From IMG/VR virus record IMGVR_UViG_3300021498_000001, positions 1-64,000 of that record: DNA of 64,000 nucleotides; one strand, written 5' to 3'. A program made the translations under genes and the position numbers. Under the pieces are notes generated by a model. It was not told the DNA's origin. It did not search any database and saw only the letters and a program-made list of their open reading frames with translations. Source of the stretch: a virus. Shown one piece after another: positions 50,972 through 58,628 of this stretch (the stretch's first letter is position 1; each line of letters starts with the position of its first letter).

Positions 50972-52219
50972 ATGAAAAAACAAAGCCTTGCGAAAATCGA
51001 TGAAGTAATCCATTCACCTGAGATTAAGAAAGGATTAGACTTATTGCCAGAAAGAATTAATAAAAAGCTCTTTATAATGACATTTTATAATGCTGTTATG
51101 AGAAATCCACAATTATTGAATTGTACTAAAGAAAGTCTAATCAATGCGTTCTTACAATGTTGCGAGTGGAGACTTGAGCCTAGCTTGGGCAAGGTATATC
51201 TTGTACCTTATAAGAACAATAAAAAGCCAGGTAATCCATTAGAGTGTCAAGCTCAAATAGGGTATAAGGGTTTAATTGAGTTGGCTAATAGAATTGAGAA
51301 TGTACAAGTCAGTGCACACATTATTTATGAAAATGATGAGTACGATATTCAATACGCACCCGAAGAGAAGATATTTCATAGGCCCAAGATTACAGGAGAC
51401 AGAGGCAAGCCAATTGGAGTCTATTGCATTTGGAAAAGAAAAGACTCTACATCATATTTGTTTATGACTTTGGATCAAGTCTATAAAATAAGAGAGCATA
51501 GCATTTCTTATCGCACAGCCGAAATGAAAGGCACTAAAGACTCGCCTTGGCATGTCTGGCCTGAGGCAATGATAAAGAAGACAGTAATAAGACAGAAAGC
51601 TAATTATGAAAGACTCCAATCAAGTTTTGCAGAAATACTTGAGAAGGAAGAAGCCTTTGAATTTGGAGATACATCAATAGCATTGAATGAAGAACCTAAA
51701 CCTATTGAGATGCCAGAGAACAAGACAACAGAGTCATTAGAAGAAGTCTCATTTGAGGATAAGCTAAATGAATTCTGCACCACTCATAATCTAGATATAC
51801 AACTTGTTAATGCCTATCTAGATGAGTGTATAGAAATGTTTGAAATGTCTAAAGAAGCAGTATTGGAAAGGGCCATAAACAATCCAGATGAATTCAAAGA
51901 GCAATTTGATAGGTGGCTCAAGATAAATGAGGCTATGCAAAAGAATGCTGAGGGAGGGTCGTTTTTAGAGAAATTGAAAGAGGCACAAAGTAAGCCTAAG
52001 GAGAATGCAGAGAATATATTTGATGTTAAAGGCAAGCTAGAAATGTGGCAGAAGCAATTTATAAATGAGCTGAAAAATGCTGTGAAACAAGGATTAGTAA
52101 CAGAAGAAGCAATTAAAGCCAAGATGATGGAACAAGGTTTAAAGAGCCTCTTAGACTTGCCTTCTTTAAATGATGCTGTGAAGTTTTACATGAGTTGTGT
52201 TTCAGATAAAGCCAAATAG
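50972..52219 (+). CDS. recT: RecT single-strand annealing protein, 415 aa
   Basis: RecT family signature regions are visible: NPQLLNCTKESLINAFLQCCEW, LEPSLGKVYLVPY, CQAQIGYKGLIELANR, and PWHVWPEAMIKKTVIRQ. It pairs complementary single strands in phage recombination. The C-terminal 180 residues are an acidic, helical extension beyond the usual RecT core of about 270 residues. AGGAGGC precedes the ATG. Confidence 0.9.
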   Translation: MKKQSLAKIDEVIHSPEIKKGLDLLPERINKKLFIMTFYNAVMRNPQLLNCTKESLINAFLQCCEWRLEPSLGKVYLVPYKNNKKPGNPLECQAQIGYKGLIELANRIENVQVSAHIIYENDEYDIQYAPEEKIFHRPKITGDRGKPIGVYCIWKRKDSTSYLFMTLDQVYKIREHSISYRTAEMKGTKDSPWHVWPEAMIKKTVIRQKANYERLQSSFAEILEKEEAFEFGDTSIALNEEPKPIEMPENKTTESLEEVSFEDKLNEFCTTHNLDIQLVNAYLDECIEMFEMSKEAVLERAINNPDEFKEQFDRWLKINEAMQKNAEGGSFLEKLKEAQSKPKENAENIFDVKGKLEMWQKQFINELKNAVKQGLVTEEAIKAKMMEQGLKSLLDLPSLNDAVKFYMSCVSDKAK

Positions 52220-52227
52220 AATGAATA

Positions 52228-53187
52228 ATGCCAAAACTAAAAGTACCTGTGAGTCTTATGGTTTTAGATTATCTTGATAGCAGGCCCAGTGGGTTTACTT
52301 TCTCTATAAAAGAGCTTATGGATACATTGGGTCTTCCTGCTTCTGTTAGGGCATCAGTGCACAGAATTATAAACGATGCCCTCGATGAGCACCTTGTAGA
52401 AAAGCTAAGTTTTGGGTGGTATCAAATAACAAAAGAACCTAAGGTGTTGAGCCTTGATGAGATGCAGGGCAAGAAGCTAAAAATACCCCTGCCTTTTAAT
52501 CTTGGATTTAAATTTGACTTATATCCTGGAGCAATTGTATTGTTTATTGCCTTGCCAGGTAAAGGAAAATCATATTTTGCTGTGAATTTGTGTAAGTTTT
52601 GGGCTGAAAGAGGTTTTGCGCTGGACTATTACTTTTGTGAAGCGAAAGAAAGTATTGTGGACAGGCTTTTGAGAATGACCTCAGAAGGATTTTGGGTAAA
52701 TAAGGATGTGCGATTTATAGAGATTGAAAATCCAAGCATGAGAATGAGAGATGACTCTAGAAATAGAATTGTGATCTGGGATTGGCTTGACTTGACTGCA
52801 CAGTATCACAAAGTGCCCCTGATTATGAGACGAATGCAGAAAGACCATAAAAGTCTTATTGTTATCTTTATGCAAGGAAGACCAGGAGAAGAAGGTATCA
52901 TGCCTTTTGGCAAGTTAGGAGGGTTACATCCTGTAAGTGTTGCATTTGCTATAACACATGATGAGAAAGATAAACGCAAAGAGTATCCTATATTGAAAGT
53001 TAAAAAGGTTAGAGACTCGAGCTGGTTTTGCGAAGGAGATGAGATTTATCTTAAATTTGATTCTTCTACAGGTGAGATAAAACCTTTAGATATAAGAAGT
53101 AGAGATGAGTTAAAGAAACTGATAACAGGCGAAATCACAGAAGAGGATTTGTATGGAGCGCCAGATCAGGATGGAATACCTTTCTAA
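52228..53187 (+). CDS. Winged-helix plus RecA-fold ATPase, 319 aa
   Basis: Residues 1-75 form a winged helix (MVLDYLDSRPSGFTFSIKEL, GWYQI). Residues 95-290 form a RecA/DnaB-like ATPase with Walker A PGKGKSYF (110-117) and a strand KSLIVIFMQGR in the Walker B region. It may be a phage replicative helicase, a helicase loader or a RadA-like factor. It lies between recT and the CHC2 gene in the replication module. Confidence 0.7.
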   Translation: MPKLKVPVSLMVLDYLDSRPSGFTFSIKELMDTLGLPASVRASVHRIINDALDEHLVEKLSFGWYQITKEPKVLSLDEMQGKKLKIPLPFNLGFKFDLYPGAIVLFIALPGKGKSYFAVNLCKFWAERGFALDYYFCEAKESIVDRLLRMTSEGFWVNKDVRFIEIENPSMRMRDDSRNRIVIWDWLDLTAQYHKVPLIMRRMQKDHKSLIVIFMQGRPGEEGIMPFGKLGGLHPVSVAFAITHDEKDKRKEYPILKVKKVRDSSWFCEGDEIYLKFDSSTGEIKPLDIRSRDELKKLITGEITEEDLYGAPDQDGIPF

Positions 53188-53198
53188 CCAGTGTTCAA

Positions 53199-53426
53199 AT
53201 GTGGACAGAGGTTAGTGTTTTAGAAGCAGTAAATTTGAACATGATAGAATCTCTCAAGGTTGAGAAACTTGAAGATTATGGATGGGCTTTAGTAGCCCAT
53301 GGAGTGAAGAAATCTTATGTGATATACTATGCAGGTGATAAAATTGAGCCTGTGATAGAAAGGTTGGAAGAGCTTGTTAGGGAATTGAATAAAGAAAATC
53401 GAGTTATTGTAACCACTCAGACATGA
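53199..53426 (+). CDS. Hypothetical protein, 75 aa
   Basis: Small alpha-beta protein (TEVSVLEAVNLNMIESLKVEK, SYVIYYAGDKIEPVIERLEEL). It overlaps the next gene by 4 nt (ATGA). No family is recognised. Confidence 0.55.
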   Translation: MWTEVSVLEAVNLNMIESLKVEKLEDYGWALVAHGVKKSYVIYYAGDKIEPVIERLEELVRELNKENRVIVTTQT

Positions 53427-53623
53427 GTAAAATCATAAATTCTAAGAATAGAATATCAGCAAAGATTTTGATGAGATTTGTTAAAGAAGATTGGAATGCT
53501 GAAACTTATTGTGTCTCGGACTTCTCTGGAGTTTCTTTGGAGGCTGTTTTCATGTTTCTGAATGAACTTAGATACTCCAGAATGGCTGGACAATTCGTGG
53601 GAAGTGACAAATGCTTGCAATAA
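53423..53623 (+). CDS. Small helix-turn-helix-like protein, 66 aa
   Basis: The segment KILMRFVKEDWNAETYCVSDFSGVSLEAVFMFLNELRYS has the spacing of a winged helix. It overlaps the neighbouring genes on both sides. Function unknown. Confidence 0.5.
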   Translation: MSKIINSKNRISAKILMRFVKEDWNAETYCVSDFSGVSLEAVFMFLNELRYSRMAGQFVGSDKCLQ

Positions 53624-54102
53624 GAAAACATAAAGACTTATTTAAACAAATAAGACAGTGCCAACAACGAATAAAGCTGTATGAGGACTTAAAGGCCAAA
53701 AACTGCTCAGATTTTCAAAACTATATATGTGACCAAAAACTACTAGAACTTAAAAACGAGAAGAAAAACTTAACATTAAAGCTAGACATAGCCTATGCCA
53801 AGTATGATGAGTTTTGGCAAGGCAAGCTAGAATCAAATAAAGACAGAAAAATTGAGAAAATAGATATAGATAAGGCTAAAAATGTGCCTTTTGATAAATT
53901 ATTAGAATTTAACAAATATGGCTTCACATTGTGTCCTTTTCACGGAGATACTAAGCCTAGCATGAAATGGTATAAAGAGGATAATATTGTGCATTGTTTT
54001 GGATGTGGAGTGCATTCAGATACAATTGAATATATGAGAAAGAGATACAATTTGAGCTTCAAAGAAGCAGTATTAACCTTGTTAAGGAGGAATAATGTTT
54101 GA
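53611..54102 (+). CDS. CHC2 zinc-finger (DnaG primase-type) protein, 163 aa
   Basis: The C-terminal 60 residues are a DnaG CHC2 zinc domain: LCPFHGDTKPSMKW with Cys108 and His111, and HCFGCGVHSDTIEY with Cys129 and Cys132. This domain recognises template DNA for primer synthesis. The N-terminal 95 residues are a coiled coil. No TOPRIM polymerase domain is present here or in the next genes, so it is a stand-alone template-recognition part or relies on a host primase. Confidence 0.8.
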   Translation: MLAIRKHKDLFKQIRQCQQRIKLYEDLKAKNCSDFQNYICDQKLLELKNEKKNLTLKLDIAYAKYDEFWQGKLESNKDRKIEKIDIDKAKNVPFDKLLEFNKYGFTLCPFHGDTKPSMKWYKEDNIVHCFGCGVHSDTIEYMRKRYNLSFKEAVLTLLRRNNV

Positions 54103-54274
54103 ACTTAAACTTAGGTGTTTGTTTTGGGATGATGAAATTACTATTCCAATAACTGTATCTGATGGATGGGAGACTTATTATAAAGGAGATGAAATAGAAA
54201 CATGTCTATGTCCTAAACATGCTGAATGTCTTAAGTTTTTCAAGGATCAATGCCCCAGATTGCCCTTTATTTAA
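54095..54274 (+). CDS. Small Cys-rich protein, 59 aa
   Basis: ATG at 54095 follows AAGGAGG. It codes FELKLRCLFWDDEI, then ETCLCPKHAECLKFFKDQCP, with five cysteines after residue 37 that suggest a metal site. It overlaps its neighbours on both sides. Confidence 0.6.
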   Translation: MFELKLRCLFWDDEITIPITVSDGWETYYKGDEIETCLCPKHAECLKFFKDQCPRLPFI

Positions 54275-54479
54275 GGATATATATCATTATAAAATTACTC
54301 AGTTGGATTTGAAATGCATTGAAGATGGAAAGTGTCCCAGAAGGGTATCGGGTACATTATTTGTTAAAAGCAATAAAGATGGACTTGATATGGAAGTAAT
54401 TGATATGAGTACAACATCCGAAGCAGGTAAGGCCTTAGCAAAAGCAATCAAAGAATATCTTGCAAGAAAGCCGAGATGA
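54219..54479 (+). CDS. Hypothetical protein, 86 aa
   Basis: Cys-containing N-terminal half (APDCPLFKD, LKCIEDGKCPRR) and helical end (SEAGKALAKAIKEYLARK). The overlap of 56 nt with the upstream small gene leaves the exact start open. It overlaps the next gene by 4 nt. Confidence 0.5.
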   Translation: MLNVLSFSRINAPDCPLFKDIYHYKITQLDLKCIEDGKCPRRVSGTLFVKSNKDGLDMEVIDMSTTSEAGKALAKAIKEYLARKPR

Positions 54480-54664
54480 AAATATTTAAAGAAGCTATAT
54501 GTTTTATCTGCACAAAGTGTGGCAAGAAATATTTTGAGATGAAAATCCCAGATATGCCTTGTCCTAAATGTGGTGGTAAATTGATACCTATAGATTGCTG
54601 GGATGAGAATCCAAATAGAGAATTTAAAGACCCAAATAAAGTTAAATGGGAAGAGTTCTTTTAA
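54476..54664 (+). CDS. Zinc-ribbon protein, 62 aa
   Basis: Two CxxC knuckles (ICTKCGKKYFEM and MPCPKCGGKL) form a rubredoxin-like zinc ribbon over residues 10-35, followed by an acidic tail. It ends 3 bp before the tRNA gene. Confidence 0.65.
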   Translation: MKIFKEAICFICTKCGKKYFEMKIPDMPCPKCGGKLIPIDCWDENPNREFKDPNKVKWEEFF

Positions 54665-54667
54665 TAA

Positions 54668-54738
54668 GCGGAGGTAGCTTAAAGGCAAAGCATTTGGCTT
54701 CCAGCCAAAGGATACAGGTTCGAGTCCTGTCCTCCGCT
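54668..54738 (+). tRNA. tRNA-Gly (anticodon TCC)
   Basis: A full cloverleaf can be drawn: acceptor GCGGAGG/CCTCCGC, D stem GCTT/AAGC, anticodon stem TTTGG/CCAAA with loop CTTCCAG (anticodon TCC, reading GGA and GGG), T stem ACAGG/CCTGT with loop TTCGAGT, and discriminator T. The CCA end is not encoded. A T8 tract follows. It may help decode GGA-rich phage genes. Confidence 0.92.
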
Positions 54739-54778
54739 TCTTTTTTTTCTAAAATCGAAAAGAAGAGGAAGGGGCTAG

Positions 54779-54973
54779 ATGACATCAAGAATTGTACCAA
54801 CTAATACCTCTGATGAGGCTTCTTTAAGATATGGAATCGATATTTATAGTGATTGTTGCACTTGTCCTCCAATCTATACCTGCCCTAATTGTGGTATGGC
54901 GTTTGTACCTAGTATTTGGATTGAAATAAATGGTCATTTAAGACCAATTTGTCCTTATTGTGGAGACCCTTAA
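54779..54973 (+). CDS. Zinc-ribbon protein, 64 aa
   Basis: Cysteine-rich: CCTCPPIYTCPNCGMAF and ICPYCGDP, giving a zinc ribbon across residues 26-62. A GAGGAAGG site precedes the ATG. Role unknown; one of several small zinc proteins in the early region. Confidence 0.6.
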   Translation: MTSRIVPTNTSDEASLRYGIDIYSDCCTCPPIYTCPNCGMAFVPSIWIEINGHLRPICPYCGDP

Positions 54974-54987
54974 GAGGTAAGGAGGTA

Positions 54988-55302
54988 ATGAATAAAATAG
55001 ATAAATATTGGTTGGTCAAAATTGGGCCTAGTTGGCAAGATCCTCTTTGGATATTTGTAGCAGAAAATTATGAAACAGCGAAAGATTTTGTCTTTGAGAT
55101 AATGAAACGGTCTGCTTATAACGATTGGAGTATAGATGAGTCTAAAGATTTGCTAAATGTATATAGTGATAATCTAAAAATATGGATTGAGGTAGAACAA
55201 GCTGAATATTTAAGCAAGTCCTCAATAAATGCCTTATTGGGTTCACTTGCAAACGTGTTTGCCTTTAAGACTCTTGATAAGGAGAAACATAGCAATGCCT
55301 AG
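54988..55302 (+). CDS. Hypothetical protein, 104 aa, paralogue of the gene at 63626
   Basis: The product (MNKIDKYWLVKIGPSWQDPLW, ETAKDFVFEIMKRSAYNDW, LKIWIEVEQAEYLSKSSI) matches the partial gene at the right edge in order and spacing of strands and helices. I start at ATG 54988 after TAAGGAGG; an upstream in-frame ATG is less likely. Function unknown. Confidence 0.65.
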   Translation: MNKIDKYWLVKIGPSWQDPLWIFVAENYETAKDFVFEIMKRSAYNDWSIDESKDLLNVYSDNLKIWIEVEQAEYLSKSSINALLGSLANVFAFKTLDKEKHSNA

Positions 55303-55762
55303 AAAACAACCTATATGGTACCGCAAAGGCTTTTCTACAGGTGGCAGATATGATTGGGAATTAGAGGCAGAAATAAGAGGTTATTCTTCTGTTAAGGAAA
55401 TGCTTGAGGATTTATACATCAAAAAAAACATGACTTATTATCAAGTTGCAGATTATCTGGGGGGCATTAGTGCTGGCGGTGTATTTAATAAACTCAAACG
55501 ATTGGGAATTTCAAAAGGATATAAGAGACATTTTAACAATAAATTTGAAGAACTTTTCCCCAAAGTCAAAAAGTGTTTAGAACAAGGACGATATTTGAAA
55601 GACTGTCTTGCACTAATAGGCTATAAATCTTGCGGCAATTGCAATGAAGGGTTTGTGGGATGGATGAAAAGGCATAAAGGATTAGTAAATAAAGGGTGCA
55701 GAAAATATCCTAAATGGGTGTTTGAAGAAAATAAACAAGGAGAACAGGATGCCAGAAAATAA
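55295..55762 (+). CDS. Helix-turn-helix protein coupled to tasA, 155 aa
   Basis: The region MLEDLYIKKNMTYYQVADYLG, then SAGGVFNKLKRLGISKGY, is a helix-turn-helix of the kind found in phage DNA-binding and homing-associated proteins. Four cysteines follow (YKSCGNCNEGF and GCRKYPKW). ATG 55295 follows AAGGAG and overlaps the upstream gene by 8 nt. Its end overlaps the Tas start by 14 nt, so the two are co-translated. It may regulate the TIGR locus; this is inference. Confidence 0.6.
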   Translation: MPRKQPIWYRKGFSTGGRYDWELEAEIRGYSSVKEMLEDLYIKKNMTYYQVADYLGGISAGGVFNKLKRLGISKGYKRHFNNKFEELFPKVKKCLEQGRYLKDCLALIGYKSCGNCNEGFVGWMKRHKGLVNKGCRKYPKWVFEENKQGEQDARK

Positions 55763-56645
55763 AATACAGAAACCTATAAGGCAATTAGTGCGAAGCATTT
55801 ATGATTTACAAGAAGATAGAAAGAGAATTGGTCTTAGGCTAGTGAATCATTTTATGGTGAAAATGGGAATTGCGCCTTCCCAGAAAAGAGGCAAAGCGAG
55901 GCAGTTATTAGACCAGTTAAAGCAAGAATATAAGAGAATCACAGACGGTCTCCTAGAAGAGCCTAATGTTAGAAAGCTGTTGAAAGAGAAAGGATTGATT
56001 ACCGATGAAGCAGAGATGATTTTGGTATCCATGTATTTTGATTTGTTGAAGAGAGAAGAGCAACAAGTTAAGGCTTTAGAAAAGGTATTGGAACAAGAGC
56101 GTATTTATACAACCTTTCTGAAGAATATCAAAGGTATTGGACCTCTACTAAGCGGTGTGCTTATATCGGAGATAGATATAACAAAGGCTAAATATGCAAG
56201 CTCTCTTTGGAAGTATGCGGGCCTTGATGTAATCACTTATTATGATGAAAATAAGAAGCAGTGGATAACAGAAGGCAGGCGAATGAAAACAACCCATTTA
56301 GAGGAGAGAGAGTATATAGACAAAGATGGGAAGAAGAAAGTTAAGAAGACTCTCACTTTCAATCCATTCCTAAAAAGCAAGTTGGTAGCAGAAAAGGGTG
56401 TAGCTCACAACTTCATAATGCACAGAACAGAACCTTATTATAGCATGTATTTGAACTACAAGTTTAGAGTGAGAAATAAGCCTGAGTATAAAGATGAATC
56501 TGATGGGCATATTCATAATATGGCTAAGAGGTATATTGCAAAGCAGTTTTTAATTGTGTATTATAAGAAGGCAAGAGAACTGGCTGGATTGCCTGTATAT
56601 AATCCTTATGCAGAGGCAAAGCTAGGAATAAAGCATGCTGTATAG
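55749..56645 (+). CDS. tasA: TIGR-associated protein, TasA type (Nop/IS110-like), 298 aa
   Basis: Residues 1-120 are a long helical region; 121-160 hold the helix-hairpin-helix-like NIKGIGPLLSGVLISEI and a KYAGLD motif as in the IS110 Transposase_20 domain and Nop-type RNA-binding proteins. The region 200-280 (FLKSKLVAEKGVAHNF, HIHNMAKRYIAKQFLIVYYKKA) is the matching C-terminal helix set. No IS110 DEDD catalytic domain, HNH or RuvC nuclease is present. The gene ends at the first unit of the 36-bp array. Together they match TIGR-Tas systems, in which the Nop protein binds processed 36-nt guide RNAs and finds DNA. ATG 55749 follows AAGGAG. Without a nuclease it would bind DNA, for example to repress or mark targets. 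Confidence 0.85.
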   Translation: MPENKIQKPIRQLVRSIYDLQEDRKRIGLRLVNHFMVKMGIAPSQKRGKARQLLDQLKQEYKRITDGLLEEPNVRKLLKEKGLITDEAEMILVSMYFDLLKREEQQVKALEKVLEQERIYTTFLKNIKGIGPLLSGVLISEIDITKAKYASSLWKYAGLDVITYYDENKKQWITEGRRMKTTHLEEREYIDKDGKKKVKKTLTFNPFLKSKLVAEKGVAHNFIMHRTEPYYSMYLNYKFRVRNKPEYKDESDGHIHNMAKRYIAKQFLIVYYKKARELAGLPVYNPYAEAKLGIKHAV

Positions 56646-57590
56646 CCATATGGATGAAGTTTCCCGCTGCATTCTAGCGAGCCATAGCTTTATAGGCAAC
56701 CATGCTTTTGAAGCGAGCCATAGCGGAACTGATAACCATGTTGCTTGAGCGAGTCATGCTATTAGAGTTATCCACTGCCAAGAAGCGGGTCCTAATTTTT
56801 CAGGTAACCTTGATAACATAGCGAGCCTTATTGACTGAGACAACCAAGATAAAGGAGCGAGCCTGATTTTCCAAGATAACCTCGATAAAATAGCGAGCCA
56901 GAAAATTTTAGACATCCACAATTGAAAAGCGAGCCACATGTACCCAGATATCCATTATTACAGAGCGAGCCGCAATAACACAGACGACCATGATTTGTGA
57001 GCAAGCCACTCTTTTCCAGTTGACCATTAAAGTTGAGCGAGCCATAGACAAATAGTTAACCATGATGTATAAGCGAGCCATGTACACTAAGTCAACCATT
57101 CGTTATTAGCGAGTCGCAGATGGTAAGTTAGCCATGTTGATATAGCGAGGCCATATTTGAATAGTCAACCATCTGAGAGAAGCGAGCCATATAGATTAAG
57201 GCAACCGAAATTTCCTAGCGCCATTAGAAAGGAGTTAGCCAAGGTGATTGAGCGAGTGGTAGATATCCCTGAATCTTAAGCGAGTCATTTTAAAGGAGGC
57301 AACCACGTCTGGTGAGCGAGCCACTTTCGCACAGATAACCACCCAAGGCAAGCGAGCCATTTGATTTAAGACAACCATTTTGTGATAGCGAATGCCATAA
57401 TTCCTGAGCTAACCCACGATAATGAGCGAGTCATGATTAGTTAGACATCCCATAGAGACGAAGCGAGCCATTATTGTCAAGACACCCATTATGTTTTAGC
57501 GAGCCCTTAATGCCAAGATAACCATTTTCCCATAGCGCAATCTAAGCCATATCAGTTAAGCTACCCAAGCCTTTAGAGCGAAACTCCCTT
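56641..57590 (+). repeat. TIGR array: about 25 units of mostly 36 bp with paired 8-nt spacers
   Basis: From 56677 the sequence repeats with a period of 36 bp, 13 times without a slip and about 25 times in all. Each unit is GCGAGCCAT, 8 variable bases, AGNYAACCAT, 8 variable bases, A. CCAT recurs every 18 bp. Variable segments differ in nearly every unit. A degenerate unit lies at 56641-56676, overlapping the tasA stop codon, and a partial one (GCGAAAC) ends the array. Irregular units: 57145 (37), 57218 (34), 57252 (28, one spacer missing), 57388 (38), 57426 (37), 57535 (43). The array is not coding, because the indels break all frames. Expected product: 36-nt tigRNAs with two spacers each. 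Confidence 0.9.
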
Positions 57591-57599
57591 ACCTTCTTT

Positions 57600-57990
57600 T
57601 TATTTTGATACACTTGAGACAGTTATCACACTTAGTACATTCGAAACACTTGATACAGTTGAGACAGTTAGCATAGAATATACAGAAATATCACAGTAAT
57701 CCTTGAAAATCCAGAAATATCAAGCATGATACACTATGCAACACTTTGATACAGTTATGGACATAAGACACATCGGATTTTTCTCTCAAAATCAAGATAT
57801 AATCTATAAAATCAGGGACACCCTTTCAACCTTTGATACAGTTTGAGACATTATGGACATAAGACACATCGGGATTTAGCTAGATATAGCAAGGAAAATC
57901 CAGGATTTTGGAGAATTTTTTGATACACCTGTGTGTGTGTGTATCAGTGTATCTTGGTTTATATAAATATAAATATATATAACGGCCTAG
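57600..57990. other. Iteron-like repeats and AT-rich stretch, candidate replication origin
   Basis: No gene is seen. TTGATACAGTT-like words recur at about 57650, 57740 and 57832, with variants such as TTGATACACTTGAGACAGTT. A 19-bp direct repeat (TGGACATAAGACACATCGG) occurs at 57762 and 57851. A (GT)n hairpin with arms TGATACAC and GTGTATCA spans 57921-57946, and a pure AT stretch (TTTATATAAATATAAATAT) follows at 57958. Iterons plus a duplex-unwinding element is the usual layout of a phage or plasmid origin. It lies between converging genes. Confidence 0.5.
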
Positions 57991-58557
57991 CTATGGAGTT
58001 TGAATCGAATTTAATTGGTTCCTCAAAGACTCACGATACTTTATCTCATTTTCATCCAAGTTTGCCCTTCCCCTCTTTATAACTCTATTCTCAAACTCAA
58101 AGGCTATCTTTGCCTGTTTTCTCTTTGCTCTAAGATAAGGATACAAGAATTGCAAAACAGCACCTGCTTTATACCCATAAGCTACCCAATAATATGTAGG
58201 CTTTTGAATATCTAACCTGCGATAAACCTTGCCTATTTCTAGGACTTTCTTTATTTGTCTAGGGACTTCCCTATCTTCATGTTTAATAAGGATCTCCAAT
58301 TGATAAGAAGGACATTCCCTGTCTTTTCTATTTCTCTTTGCAATCCTTATTATGCCATATTTCTCAAACAGATCTCCCAAATACATGCTCTGAGACTTCT
58401 TCTGCAATAATTTTCTTTTTAGATTGCCCAAGAAAATCTGAGTTTTGCCCATTGTATTTCTATGCTTGCATTTGGGGCATATTGCGCTTAGGTGACCTTT
58501 TCTACTTTGGGAGTAGTATAGAAATTTATGACCACAGAGTCCACATTGTATCTGCAT
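57991..58557 (-). CDS. Zinc-ribbon plus LAGLIDADG-like protein, 188 aa
   Basis: Residues 5-36 are a zinc ribbon (CGLCGHKF and CPKCKHRNTM). Residues about 58-165 resemble a single LAGLIDADG domain: YLGDLFEKYGIIRI at the place of the LAGLIDADG helix and the typical end YGYKAGAVLQFLYPYLRAKRKQAKIAFEF. The second acidic residue of the motif is replaced by Tyr, so it may bind DNA without cutting. The gene starts 8 bp after the -10 box of its own promoter and reads toward the possible origin. Confidence 0.65.
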   Translation of the reverse strand: MQIQCGLCGHKFLYYSQSRKGHLSAICPKCKHRNTMGKTQIFLGNLKRKLLQKKSQSMYLGDLFEKYGIIRIAKRNRKDRECPSYQLEILIKHEDREVPRQIKKVLEIGKVYRRLDIQKPTYYWVAYGYKAGAVLQFLYPYLRAKRKQAKIAFEFENRVIKRGRANLDENEIKYRESLRNQLNSIQTP

Positions 58558-58565
58558 CTAATTAG

Positions 58566-58594
58566 AAGATAACATGAAGCCCATTATTTATCAA
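58566..58594 (-). promoter_or_regulatory. Near-leaderless promoter of the zinc/LAGLIDADG gene
   Basis: Minus strand TTGATA (58589-58594), 17 bp, TATCTT (58566-58571), 8 bp to the ATG at 58557. Confidence 0.65.
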
Positions 58595-58628
58595 TCTCAT
58601 ATTATTTATCTCTGTATCTTATACCTTC
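58595..58628. repeat. Direct repeat, left copy, flanking the modification cassette
   Basis: 34 bp beginning TCTCATATTATTTATCTCT and matching 31 of 34 bases of 60566-60599 in the same orientation. The two copies bracket the zinc ribbon-methylase-nuclease operon. Confidence 0.7.

Noticed and set aside
56754-57099. Minus-strand ORFs coding WLAF/SRLS-rich peptides
   Set aside because: They are by-products of the 36-bp period (12 codons) and are broken by the indels farther on; composition is not protein-like.
56641-57590. CRISPR array reading of the repeats
   Set aside because: CRISPR repeats are 23-45 bp with 25-45 bp spacers; here conserved blocks of about 10 bp alternate with 8-bp variable parts in two types, and no cas gene is near.
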